Shown here piece after piece: positions 16,889-25,309 of a stretch of DNA of 64,000 bases; the first letter of the stretch is position 1, and each line of letters starts with the position of its first letter. Where the stretch lies: contig JAIVAN010000003.1 in NCBI GenBank assembly GCA_020171895.1, positions 124,001 to 188,000 of the forward strand, written 5' to 3'. Made by a program: the position numbers and the translations under genes. Below the pieces are notes generated by a model. The model had not been told where the DNA came from and ran no database searches. It saw nothing but the letters and a program-made list of their open reading frames with translations. The stretch is from Bacillus timonensis. GTDB lineage: Bacteria; Bacillota; Bacilli; Bacillales; Bacillaceae_L.

Positions 16889-17683
16889 TTAACCACCTCG
16901 AAATCCTAGTTTTGCAAAGCTTCTTATATGTTTGCTTAAAGAATTACCTGATTTATTATTCCTTACCATTAATAGTTCAGAAAAAATACTAATGGCGATT
17001 TCAGAAGGGGTTTCAGCACCAATGTCTAAGCCAACAGGTGTAAAAATATGGTCAAATACATCATCTGGAAAATCTTCCTTTAGCTGTTCGAATACACCTG
17101 AAATTCTTCTTCGACTTCCAATCATTCCAATATAAGGAACTTTTTCATTACGTTGTAACAACTCTTGTAGACTTAAAACATCATGCTTATGACCTCGCGT
17201 TACGAGTAAAATATAGGTATCTTCAGTTAACATACAGCTTTTAAAATATTCCATATAAGATTGGCATACTACTTCACTTGCTAATGGAAATCGCTCAATT
17301 GTTGCGTATTCTTTTCGGTCATCAACAATCGTAACCGAAAAATTTAACATGATTCCGATACGATATACAGGCTCGCAAATATGCCCCGCCCCAGCAATAA
17401 TGAGGCGTGGGGAAGGGGAGAATATTTCAACAAAACACTCTAAATCATTCATACAAATGGTTTTTGTTTTTTTCTTTTTAATGAGCGGCAGTATGTGCAG
17501 GATAGCATTAGAAATATAGGGTTCTAACTTTTGATTTTCGAAATAGACCTCTCCGTTTTCCCAAACAATCATCTTTTGACCAATCAATGAGGTGATCGTA
17601 TGATTTGTGATTGTTAGTAAAGCGATCGTTTTCTGATCGTGTATAGAGGTCTGGATATGGTTAAGGAAGGCAGAGTTCATCAT
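16889..17683 (-). CDS. XdhC family protein carrying the C-terminal Rossmann domain
   Basis: The product is about 264 residues. The C-terminal half is the XdhC Rossmann domain (RLIIAGAGHICEPVYRIG, VTRGHKHD, YIGMIGSRRR, PVGLDIGAETPSEIAISI). The N-terminal 90 residues do not look like the usual CoxI domain. It is a molybdenum-cofactor maturation factor for the xanthine dehydrogenase encoded just upstream. Several Met codons sit together at the start; ATG at 17683 or 17680 fits the GAGGTGAT site better than GTG at 17692. It works with the 105-residue gene that follows without a gap. Confidence 0.82.
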   Translation of the reverse strand: MMNSAFLNHIQTSIHDQKTIALLTITNHTITSLIGQKMIVWENGEVYFENQKLEPYISNAILHILPLIKKKKTKTICMNDLECFVEIFSPSPRLIIAGAGHICEPVYRIGIMLNFSVTIVDDRKEYATIERFPLASEVVCQSYMEYFKSCMLTEDTYILLVTRGHKHDVLSLQELLQRNEKVPYIGMIGSRRRISGVFEQLKEDFPDDVFDHIFTPVGLDIGAETPSEIAISIFSELLMVRNNKSGNSLSKHIRSFAKLGFRGG

Positions 17684-17704
17684 CATGATCACCTCATAAT
17701 AAGA

Positions 17705-20017
17705 TTAAGTACGAATTTTTTTTTCTTTTTTTAGTTCCTCATACACTTTTTCAGGTGTAGCGGGAAGCTTTTTCATTCGTACACCTATTGCATCGTAAAT
17801 ACCGTTTGTAATTGCAGGAATGATAGGTATCATGACAACCTCACCGATTCCTTTTGCACCAAAAGGGCCAGATACTTCAGGCTCTTCAACAGGTATCGTT
17901 TCAATAATTGGAGTTTCTCTAATGGTTGGGATGATATAATCTGTAAGATTGTGAGTTTTAGGAATTCCGTTCTCAATAATGACATCTTCATATAAGGTAT
18001 AACCAATTCCCATAATTGCACCGCCTTCTACTTGACCCTCAAGACCTTGGAGGTTTATTACTCTTCCGCAGTCAGGAATGGAGACAACATGTAACACATC
18101 TGTTTCACCAGTTAATGTATCTACTTCAACTAAAACTACATTTGTTTGGTATCCATATAAATGGTGAGGGGCACCTCCTGAATGTTTTATTTCATCCTTC
18201 TCTTTTGGTAGGTAAAAGTGACCTTCAACCTTTGTGTTTATCCGATTTTGATAGAGATAATCAAAGATGTCTGAATAAGCGAGGGTTTGGGTACGGTTGT
18301 CTTTATGAATCAGAACACCATTTTCAATCATTTCTACAAAGTCAATTGAAACATCGGATATGTCTGCAGCTGTGCTTGTTAACAGTTGGATCATATGGGG
18401 TGCTGCCGTTGCTACTGCCCGACCACCCGTGTAAGTTGACCTTGATGCAGTAACAGTGCCACCATCAATGGTTTCCTTCGTATCTCCTTGCACAACAAGG
18501 ATGTTTGAAATATCACAGTTCAGACATTCTGCAGCTACTTGGGCATAAACGGTCCCATTTCCTTGACCGATTTCTTCACAGCAAACACCAACTTTAAACT
18601 GACCATTTGGCATCAGTTCAATTGTTGCAGCACCATAATCAGGTACACCAATTCCCATCCCAACTCCATGAAAGGAGGTCGCAAGTCCAATTCCACGCTT
18701 TTTCCAAGGGGCGCTTGGTTTACTTTTATAAAGATTTTGGTTGTTCCAGAGGTCACAAGACTTTGCAGCTTGAAGTGTTTTGGATGTTCCGACACTTGAT
18801 TTCACCACATGACCTAAGCTTGAGGTATCACCTTGATGATAGGCATTTTTTAACCTTATATCGATGGGATCCATGCCAATTTGTTCTGCAATCATGTCTA
18901 AATGAGTTTCAATTCCTACACAAACTTGATTGACCCCAAACCCTCTAAAAGCGCCAGCAATTCCGTTATTTGTATAAACACAAAAACCTTCTAGATCAAC
19001 GTTTGGAATTTTATAAGGACCACACGAATGCTCGATTGCAAGAGCGATAACTGCTCCGCCAAGTGATGCATAAGCACCAGTATCAGCAACCGCTCGCACT
19101 TTTTGTGCTAATAGCGTACCGTCTTTTGCGGCTGCCGTTTTGACTTCTACTTTAAAAGGATGTCTCTTTATTCCTGCTATAACAGACTCTTCTCTTGATA
19201 AATGAATTTTAACAGGACGGCCATTCGTATGTAGTGCTAGCAGTGCTAAATAAATTTGGACTGTAATTTCATCTTTGCCACCGAACGCTCCACCAAGTGG
19301 GCTAGAAATAACTCGAATACGTGCAGGATTAAGTGCCAATGCTCTTGCAATTTGCATCCGATCTCGGTAGGCATATTGACCAGGACAGCGAACCGTTAAT
19401 GTTCCATCTTCTTCAACAACTGCCCATCCACCTTCCGTTTCAATAAATGCATGCATTTGACGAGGAGAATAGAATGTATTTTCAAGAATGATATCAGCTT
19501 GCTCGAAGGCTTTTGCTACATTACCATTTTTAATCGTGACATGACTATGAATATTTCCAGAAGGATGTAACTGTGGAGCTTTTCTTGACATCGCGTATTC
19601 ACTATCACATACAACCTCTAAAGGTTCATATTTTACATCAATGAGTTTTAATGCCTGTTCTGCAATTTCTTTCGTTTCAGCTGCAACTAATGCCACAGCA
19701 TCACCAGTACACCTCACAACATCCTCACAAAGTACCGGCTGATCAGGTACGATAATACCAAACCCATTAAATCCAGGAATGTCTTTATGTGTGAGTACAC
19801 AAACTACTCCCGGTAATGCTTCTGCTTTTTCAGTTTGTATCGATTTAATTGCAGCATGTGGATATTGTGAGCGAAGGACTTTTCCCCAAAGCATGTTAGG
19901 GTAGCTCAAATCAGTCATATACTTAAGCTCACCAGTTACTTTTTCTGGTCCGTCAATTCGAGGGACCCTTTTTCCTATCCACTTAAAAGAATGGGCACCC
20001 TTCTTTTTATCATTCAT
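17705..20017 (-). CDS. pucD: Xanthine dehydrogenase molybdenum-binding subunit
   Basis: The 770-residue large subunit belongs to the xanthine oxidase family. It has the N-terminal a/b hammerhead domain (RVPRIDGPEKVTGELKYMTD) and then the molybdopterin domains with GGAFGGKDE, GAFRGFGVNQ and EEIGQGNGTVYAQ. The C-terminal PFGAKGIGE carries the catalytic Glu. It oxidises hypoxanthine to xanthine, and xanthine to urate. The start ATG at 20017 overlaps the stop of the FAD subunit (ATGA) and follows AAGGTGG; the upstream GTG at 20029 is less likely. It matches PucD of B. subtilis. Confidence 0.93.
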   Translation of the reverse strand: MNDKKKGAHSFKWIGKRVPRIDGPEKVTGELKYMTDLSYPNMLWGKVLRSQYPHAAIKSIQTEKAEALPGVVCVLTHKDIPGFNGFGIIVPDQPVLCEDVVRCTGDAVALVAAETKEIAEQALKLIDVKYEPLEVVCDSEYAMSRKAPQLHPSGNIHSHVTIKNGNVAKAFEQADIILENTFYSPRQMHAFIETEGGWAVVEEDGTLTVRCPGQYAYRDRMQIARALALNPARIRVISSPLGGAFGGKDEITVQIYLALLALHTNGRPVKIHLSREESVIAGIKRHPFKVEVKTAAAKDGTLLAQKVRAVADTGAYASLGGAVIALAIEHSCGPYKIPNVDLEGFCVYTNNGIAGAFRGFGVNQVCVGIETHLDMIAEQIGMDPIDIRLKNAYHQGDTSSLGHVVKSSVGTSKTLQAAKSCDLWNNQNLYKSKPSAPWKKRGIGLATSFHGVGMGIGVPDYGAATIELMPNGQFKVGVCCEEIGQGNGTVYAQVAAECLNCDISNILVVQGDTKETIDGGTVTASRSTYTGGRAVATAAPHMIQLLTSTAADISDVSIDFVEMIENGVLIHKDNRTQTLAYSDIFDYLYQNRINTKVEGHFYLPKEKDEIKHSGGAPHHLYGYQTNVVLVEVDTLTGETDVLHVVSIPDCGRVINLQGLEGQVEGGAIMGIGYTLYEDVIIENGIPKTHNLTDYIIPTIRETPIIETIPVEEPEVSGPFGAKGIGEVVMIPIIPAITNGIYDAIGVRMKKLPATPEKVYEELKKEKKIRT

Positions 20018-20892
20018 CGATGATTCCACCTTGTCATCAGACGTATTAACCCTCGCTCTAGAAGGGCACTGGCCATATCTCTTCTGTAGGAAGCTGTAGC
20101 TCTAACATCTGTTATTGGAGCAACTTCTTTCCAAGCAACCTTTGCTATATTTTGAATCATCTCTCCATTTAACTCGTCTAGAGTTAGCATTGATTCACAT
20201 TTTTTGGCTCTAATGACAGTAGGGGCAACGGAACCGAAAGCCATTTTTCCACCAAGACATTTCCGTCCATCTTCCATCACAATGGAACAGGCAAAGTTAA
20301 CAATGGAGATAGATTGTGCTTTTCTTGGGCCGAGTTTTTCAAAAACACCTACTTCATTTTCTAGTTGTTTTCTCAAAATGATTTTCGTAATTAATTCATT
20401 ACGTTTTAATGTTGTCTTTCCAGGTCCGATGAAAAATTCTTCGATGGGAATATGACGGACTCCATCTAGTGATGTTGCTTCTATTTTTGCACTAAGAACA
20501 TACAAAGCGGGGATTGTATCTCCTGCTGGAGATGCCGTTGCAACGTTTCCACCTAATGTTCCCATATTTTGCATTTGTGTAGCTCCGACTTCCTTTGCAG
20601 CTTGAACAAGGACATCAGCTTTTTTAGTTAACAATGGCGACTGAACAATGTCTGTATGTGTTGATAGAGCACCGATATGAATTTCATCTTTAACCTCTTG
20701 TATAAATCGAAGTTCATTCAGGTCTTTAATATTTATCCATAGCGCTGGAAGCCATTTTTCATCCTTCATTCTGACGACAGCATCAGTTCCACCTGCAATG
20801 ATCCTCGTTTCATAATTCGTAGAAGTATGAAGGATATGTAAGCAATCTTGTAAATCAATTGGAGTCATGACATCCATTTCAGAAACTAGCAT
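20014..20892 (-). CDS. pucC: Xanthine dehydrogenase FAD-binding subunit
   Basis: The 292-residue subunit carries the CO-dehydrogenase-type FAD domain: AGGTDAVVRMK for the pyrophosphate and GTLGGNVATASPAGD for the isoalloxazine region. The C-terminal CODH_FAD domain follows at about 175-285. It passes electrons from the iron-sulfur subunit to NAD or another acceptor. The start ATG at 20892 has a perfect AAGGAGG. It overlaps both neighbours by a few bases, so the operon is translationally coupled. Confidence 0.93.
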   Translation of the reverse strand: MLVSEMDVMTPIDLQDCLHILHTSTNYETRIIAGGTDAVVRMKDEKWLPALWINIKDLNELRFIQEVKDEIHIGALSTHTDIVQSPLLTKKADVLVQAAKEVGATQMQNMGTLGGNVATASPAGDTIPALYVLSAKIEATSLDGVRHIPIEEFFIGPGKTTLKRNELITKIILRKQLENEVGVFEKLGPRKAQSISIVNFACSIVMEDGRKCLGGKMAFGSVAPTVIRAKKCESMLTLDELNGEMIQNIAKVAWKEVAPITDVRATASYRRDMASALLERGLIRLMTRWNHR

Positions 20893-21497
20893 TCTATTCG
20901 CCTCCTTATCGTTTCCAATAATTTAGAGAGGTCATTAGGAGTATTAAAATTGTGTAAAATAGAGGGTTCATCCAACTCGATCTCTTGAATAGATGATGAA
21001 TACCTATGTATGATCTCTCTTAGACCTTGTGTTTGTTCACTCACAGACAATAAATCAGAACGTAAACTTGAACAAAACAGAACAGGGTGACCTCTTTTTT
21101 GTTTATAGGTAGGTATGATAATTTTTGGACGCTTTTTTATGAATTCAGCACACATCTTATTTATGATTCTCGTGCTCACGGGTTGATCAACATTAGCAAT
21201 TAAAATCATTTGCGCACTGGTTGATGAATTTTTTACACCGACTTTGATCGAAGAAGATTTACCGTTATGAAAATGTGAGTTCATCATTATTTTTGATGGA
21301 AGTGTTGTTAAGGAATGTAGAATGGAGGTGGCATCATGCCCTAGTACAACGATTGTTTCATTGAGAAGTGATTGGTTGAATTGTGAGATTTGATAATTTA
21401 GTAGTGTTGTATCGTTATAAGGTAATAGTGCTTTCGTTTTACCCATTCGAGAAGAAGTTCCAGCCGACAGTATAATCCCAGAATAGGTAATAGTCAT
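20886..21497 (-). CDS. pucB: MobA/MocA-like molybdenum cofactor nucleotidyltransferase
   Basis: This 203-residue NTP-transferase-fold protein has the signature GIILSAGTSSRMGKTKALLPY. The NVDQP metal-binding segment is near residue 103, and GHPVLF near 145. Enzymes of this kind add CMP to molybdopterin to make the dinucleotide cofactor (MCD) used by xanthine dehydrogenase. The position inside the puc-type operon supports this, as with B. subtilis PucB. Its ATG overlaps the stop of pucE (ATGA), and it has no good ribosome site of its own, so it depends on coupling. Confidence 0.88.
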   Translation of the reverse strand: MTITYSGIILSAGTSSRMGKTKALLPYNDTTLLNYQISQFNQSLLNETIVVLGHDATSILHSLTTLPSKIMMNSHFHNGKSSSIKVGVKNSSTSAQMILIANVDQPVSTRIINKMCAEFIKKRPKIIIPTYKQKRGHPVLFCSSLRSDLLSVSEQTQGLREIIHRYSSSIQEIELDEPSILHNFNTPNDLSKLLETIRRRIEC

Positions 21498-21988
21498 TTA
21501 TTTAAAATACTCTTTTTTTCTAATGTCTTTCTAGCAGCTGCTTCCACAGCTTTTATGATTTTTGTATAACCTGTGCACCGACATAAATTGCCACCTAAAG
21601 CAGTCTTGATCTCATCCTCAGTGGGCAAATGATCAACCTTTCGAATAAATGCGTGAGCAGCAACAATAAAACCTGGAGTACAATACCCACATTGTGTAGC
21701 ACCTTCATCTACAAATGCCTGTTGAACAGCATCCATTGAACTGGAAGTACCAATTCCTTCACAAGTAACAATTTTTTTTCCCTCTATTTGACCAGCTAAT
21801 ATAAGGCAAGAGCATACAATTTCACCATTTAAAAGAATTGTGCAAGATCCACATTCACCTTTCCCACAGCATTCCTTGCTTGCGGTAAAATCTAAATCCT
21901 CACGAAGAACATCTAATACCGTTTTGGCTGGATGACAAACGATTTCGTAGTTTTTATGATTCACTTGAACATGGATTGTCTTCTTCAC
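21494..21988 (-). CDS. pucE: Xanthine dehydrogenase 2Fe-2S subunit
   Basis: The 164-residue subunit has a plant-ferredoxin-type domain (Cys41, Cys46, Cys49, Cys61) followed by the four-helix [2Fe-2S]-binding domain (Cys100, Cys103, and Cys136, Cys138 in LCRCTGY). Both clusters can be built. It is first in the leftward operon, whereas pucE is last in B. subtilis as I recall, so the gene order is rearranged. The start is GTG at 21988 behind AGGAGGG. A palindrome at 22050-22067 lies in its probable promoter region. Confidence 0.93.
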   Translation of the reverse strand: MKKTIHVQVNHKNYEIVCHPAKTVLDVLREDLDFTASKECCGKGECGSCTILLNGEIVCSCLILAGQIEGKKIVTCEGIGTSSSMDAVQQAFVDEGATQCGYCTPGFIVAAHAFIRKVDHLPTEDEIKTALGGNLCRCTGYTKIIKAVEAAARKTLEKKSILNK

Positions 21989-22654
21989 AGTTAAACCCTC
22001 CTAGTTGTAAGGCATAGTTAATTTACTCTATTTTAAATGATTGCTCGTTATCACTAAAAATGGTGATCTTCTATTATCTATGACCGTATTAGGTCCATTT
22101 ACCATGATTCAATATTCTTGAACAAAAATACTGATTTATTACAATTGCATTTTAATTATGCTTAAAAAAGTACGTGTAAATGTAGTGCCAGAGTTACTAT
22201 CAACAAAATTTTACGTATTGGTGACGCTTTCGATAAATGAGGAAATAACAAAAGGGTGAAATTGTTATTTTTCGTAGGAAGGAATTCACGGTTCCTAGTA
22301 GAAACCCTCGACCAGATTACGAGGTTATACGAAGTAGGTTATTACATCGTATTACTGAAATCTGTAATTATTCAAAAATGTGGAAGAAAACAAACGATTT
22401 AATAGAAAGTGGCTATCAAGCATCATCGCGCTAACTTACTGCTTGATTAAAGGGCATTTATCTAACAAAAAAACAACTAGGGATACTAGGAATAAAACGT
22501 GAGTGGTTTAATTCTCACAATTAATTCTATAAACGCTAACGTTCCAGAGAGTAAAAGATGAAAGAAATTAAAATTAGAAGCTGAATCTTCTAATATGACA
22601 ATCTAAAACATATAAACTTATTGACCACTATATTTTAAAAGGAGTGTATGGTAG
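21989..22654. other. 666-nt divergent intergenic region between the xanthine dehydrogenase and BMC operons
   Basis: This must hold the promoters of both operons. I see no gene with a convincing start. A frame open from about 22245 to 22433 (plus strand) has no start codon behind a ribosome site and no family that I recognise, so it may be gene debris. No regulator gene, riboswitch or insertion sequence was recognised. ATCAC-N8-GTGAT at 22050-22067 is a candidate operator. Confidence 0.5.
22050..22067 (-). promoter_or_regulatory. Candidate operator upstream of the xanthine dehydrogenase operon
   Basis: The interrupted palindrome ATCAC-N8-GTGAT lies about 60-80 nt ahead of the pucE start. On the minus strand a TAAAAT -10-like hexamer (near 22030) follows it, so the site would cover the -35 region. 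It does not match the PucR or PurR boxes that I remember. Confidence 0.35.
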
Positions 22655-24127
22655 ATGGATTTAATTTTGAAAAATGCAAATATTCCTCAAGGAGATCGTC
22701 AAGTTTTAACAAACATATTGGTACACGATGGAAAAATTACAGGCATTGTGAACAATATTACTGGATTGCAAGCTGATAAGGTAATAGATTGTAAAGGTTA
22801 CCTAGTCGTGCCTGGCTGTATTGATCCTCATACTCATTTTATGGATCCTGGATTTACACACCGTGAAACATTTGCTACTGGAAGTCAATCTGCAGCAGCT
22901 GGTGGATTAACAACGATTATCGATATGCCTTGCTGTAGTAAACCTTCCGTTCGTGATAAAAATAGCCTTCATAAAAAACTAGCTCCAATTAAAGACCAAG
23001 CTTATATTGACTTTTGCTTCTGGGGCGGTGTAACTGGAGAAGATGTAAGAGAAGGTTGGTTAGATAATATTTATCCACAATTAGATGAAGGTGTAGTTGC
23101 CTTTAAGGTGTACATGACCCCTTCTGTCCCAACATATCCAAAAGTAAGTGATGGAGAAATGTTAGAAATCTTTAAAAAGGTCGCACCTACTGGTTTAGCT
23201 ATTGGTGTACATGCTGAAAATTACGACATTTGTACATTTAATACGGAAAAATTGAAAAAAGAAGGCAGATTAGATGGACCTGCATGGGCAGAAGCTAGAA
23301 GCTCTCTGGCGGAAAAAGTAGCTATTCAACTTATCATTAGCTATGCAGAGGCAACTGATGCACGAGTACATGTTGTTCACATGAGTACAAAAGAAGGTGT
23401 AGAGCTTGTGCGCGAAGCGAAAAAGCGTGGTGTGAAGGTTACGGCTGAAACATGTCCTCACTATTTAATGTTAAATGCACAGGATTCGATGACTGAGAGA
23501 GGAACATTTGCAAAAATAGCTCCACCTTTACGTGGAAAAGAAGACAACGAATCACATTGGCAAGCATTAGCTGATGGAACGATTGATTTTGTTGGAACAG
23601 ACCACGCACCTTATGAAATTGAGACGGAGAAGGATGCTGCTGATTCAGATATTTGGAATAGCTTCCCAGGTATACCAGGTGTTGAAACGATGGTTCAGAT
23701 TCTAGTAAGTGAAGGTTTAAATAAAGGTAGAATTTCACTTTCGCGCTTTGTAGAAATTACTAGTAGAAATGCAGCCATTCATTATGGTATTTACCCGAAA
23801 AAGGGCTCAATGGAACTTGGAAGCGATGCAGACTTTACGGTCATTGATTTAGATCGTGAATATGTAGTAGATGAGAAGAAAACGTACTCAATGGCTAAAT
23901 ATAATCCATTACACGGACTAGAGCTAAAAGGAAAACCAGTTATGACAATCTTAAGAGGAAATGTCGTTTTTGATGAAGACAATGGTGGGATTGTCGGAAA
24001 AGCAGGGTACGGTCAATATGTTGGACGTCAGAGCATCCAGCGCCTAGAGCGCACGTTGAAATATGAATCATATGATCAAGTAAAAGAAGTGAATCAAAAA
24101 AATGAACAAAAAGAACTTGTGAAGTAA
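22655..24127 (+). CDS. Cyclic amidohydrolase of the hydantoinase/dihydroorotase/allantoinase group, BMC-associated
   Basis: The 490-residue TIM-barrel amidohydrolase has a complete binuclear site: His59 and His61 (DPHTHFMDPG), carboxylated Lys151 (FKVYMT), His186 (GVHAEN), His242 (VVHMS) and Asp316 (GTDHAPY). Such enzymes open cyclic amides or ureides. It is first in the microcompartment operon and is followed by a carbamoyl-hydrolase-type gene. Its proposed role, by inference, is opening the pyrimidine ring of xanthine to 4-ureido-5-imidazolecarboxylate. Dihydropyrimidinase or allantoinase are alternatives. A tail of about 30 charged residues after residue 457 exceeds the usual family end and may target it to the shell. 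AAGGAGTG precedes the ATG. Confidence 0.82.
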   Translation: MDLILKNANIPQGDRQVLTNILVHDGKITGIVNNITGLQADKVIDCKGYLVVPGCIDPHTHFMDPGFTHRETFATGSQSAAAGGLTTIIDMPCCSKPSVRDKNSLHKKLAPIKDQAYIDFCFWGGVTGEDVREGWLDNIYPQLDEGVVAFKVYMTPSVPTYPKVSDGEMLEIFKKVAPTGLAIGVHAENYDICTFNTEKLKKEGRLDGPAWAEARSSLAEKVAIQLIISYAEATDARVHVVHMSTKEGVELVREAKKRGVKVTAETCPHYLMLNAQDSMTERGTFAKIAPPLRGKEDNESHWQALADGTIDFVGTDHAPYEIETEKDAADSDIWNSFPGIPGVETMVQILVSEGLNKGRISLSRFVEITSRNAAIHYGIYPKKGSMELGSDADFTVIDLDREYVVDEKKTYSMAKYNPLHGLELKGKPVMTILRGNVVFDEDNGGIVGKAGYGQYVGRQSIQRLERTLKYESYDQVKEVNQKNEQKELVK

Positions 24128-24139
24128 GGAGGGACCTAA

Positions 24140-24727
24140 ATGGAACTACGGGGGAAAAAACATGCGGTAGTCGTCATTGATATGTTAAATGACTTCATTG
24201 GTCCGAAGGCGACACTTCGCTGTGAAAATGGCGAAGCAATCGTCCCTAAAATTCGAGAAGTCGTTGACTTTGCACATGAAACAGGCATTCAAGTGATTCA
24301 CGTGCAAGAGGCTCATCGCAAAAATGATCGTGACTTCAGAGTTCGCCCTGTTCATGCAATTAAGGGTACCTGGGGCTCACAATTCATTGATGAGCTTCAG
24401 CCTGATGAGGATAAGGGCGATTATGTCGTTCAAAAAAGACGTCATAGTGCATTTAGTTTCACAGATTTTGATTTATTTTGCCGAGAAGAAGAAATCGATA
24501 CGATCGTGTTAACAGGGGTGTGGACAAATGTTTGTGTAAGAAGTACAGCATCTGATGCTTTATATCACGGCTATAACGTCATCTGCCTGTCTAACGCAAC
24601 CGCTTCAAAAGATGATGACATGCATGTATCGGGTTTAAGAGATATCGGTATTTTCGGAGATGTGATGACTGTTGAAGAATATAAGAAACTCGCTAAGGAA
24701 AAATTCTCCCATAATCAAAATGTGTAG
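24140..24727 (+). CDS. Isochorismatase-family cysteine amidohydrolase (N-carbamoyl hydrolase type)
   Basis: This 195-residue protein has the full catalytic triad of the family: Asp14 in VVIDMLNDF, Lys99 in VQKRRHSAF, and Cys132 in TNVCVRSTA. The cis-peptide motif GVWTN is next to the Cys. Relatives include N-carbamoylsarcosine amidase, ureidoacrylate hydrolase RutB and biuret hydrolase, which split a ureido group to amine, CO2 and ammonia. Lying 12 nt after the ring-opening enzyme, it is the natural candidate to remove the carbamoyl group (inferred: 4-ureido- to 4-amino-5-imidazolecarboxylate). The AAGGAGGG ribosome site is strong. Confidence 0.85.
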   Translation: MELRGKKHAVVVIDMLNDFIGPKATLRCENGEAIVPKIREVVDFAHETGIQVIHVQEAHRKNDRDFRVRPVHAIKGTWGSQFIDELQPDEDKGDYVVQKRRHSAFSFTDFDLFCREEEIDTIVLTGVWTNVCVRSTASDALYHGYNVICLSNATASKDDDMHVSGLRDIGIFGDVMTVEEYKKLAKEKFSHNQNV

Positions 24728-24739
24728 TGATAGGGAAAT

Positions 24740-25309
24740 ATGGAAAAAAAACTAAAGATTATAGTAGGAATTACAGGAGCAAGCGGATCATTGTATGGGT
24801 ATACATTGGTCCGCGCGCTTCATCAATTAGGTGTTGATACACATCTTATTGCAACTGAAATGGGAGAAAAGGTTATGCAATTTGAATGTGGTATCGGAAT
24901 GGAAGAAATGAAAAACTATGCAACGGTACATAGTAACAGAAATCTCTTTGCATCAGTTGCAAGTGGTTCATTTAAAACAGATGGTATGGTCATTTGCCCT
25001 TGCTCTATGAACACATTAGGCGCTATAGCTAACGGTGTGGGAGATACGCTGCTTAGTAGAGCGGCAAGTGTTGTTCTTAAAGAGCGTAGGGAATTTGTTG
25101 TAGTACCAAGGGAGGCGCCCTATCACCTTATCCATCTGCAAAATATGACTCGATTAGCAGAGGCAGGTGCCTGTATTATGCCAGCTTCACCTGGATTTTA
25201 TCATCGTCCAACAGAAATCTGGGAACTTGCAAACTTTATGGTAGGAAGGATATTAGATGTATTTGATATCGATCATGAATTAATTGAGAGGTGGGGGGAG
25301 AAGTCATGA
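24740..25309 (+). CDS. ubiX: UbiX-family flavin prenyltransferase
   Basis: The 189-residue flavoprotein has the UbiX hallmarks: VGITGASGSLYGYTLV at the N-terminus, CPCSMNTLGAIANG in the middle, and the KERREFVVVPREAPYHLIHLQNM signature near 115-135. It attaches a dimethylallyl group to FMN to make prenyl-FMN, the cofactor of UbiD decarboxylases. Its stop overlaps the start of the adjacent ubiD (ATGA), so cofactor and enzyme are made together. The placement in a microcompartment operon means that a (de)carboxylation is part of the encapsulated or associated pathway. Confidence 0.92.
   Translation: MEKKLKIIVGITGASGSLYGYTLVRALHQLGVDTHLIATEMGEKVMQFECGIGMEEMKNYATVHSNRNLFASVASGSFKTDGMVICPCSMNTLGAIANGVGDTLLSRAASVVLKERREFVVVPREAPYHLIHLQNMTRLAEAGACIMPASPGFYHRPTEIWELANFMVGRILDVFDIDHELIERWGEKS

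Noticed and set aside
22245-22433. Frame in the divergent region as a real gene or transposase
   Set aside because: There is no start codon with a ribosome site and no recognisable motif. It is kept only as possible debris.
21989-22654. Purine riboswitch between the two operons
   Set aside because: I could not find the conserved junction sequences or the three-way stem pattern. A covariance-model search would settle it.
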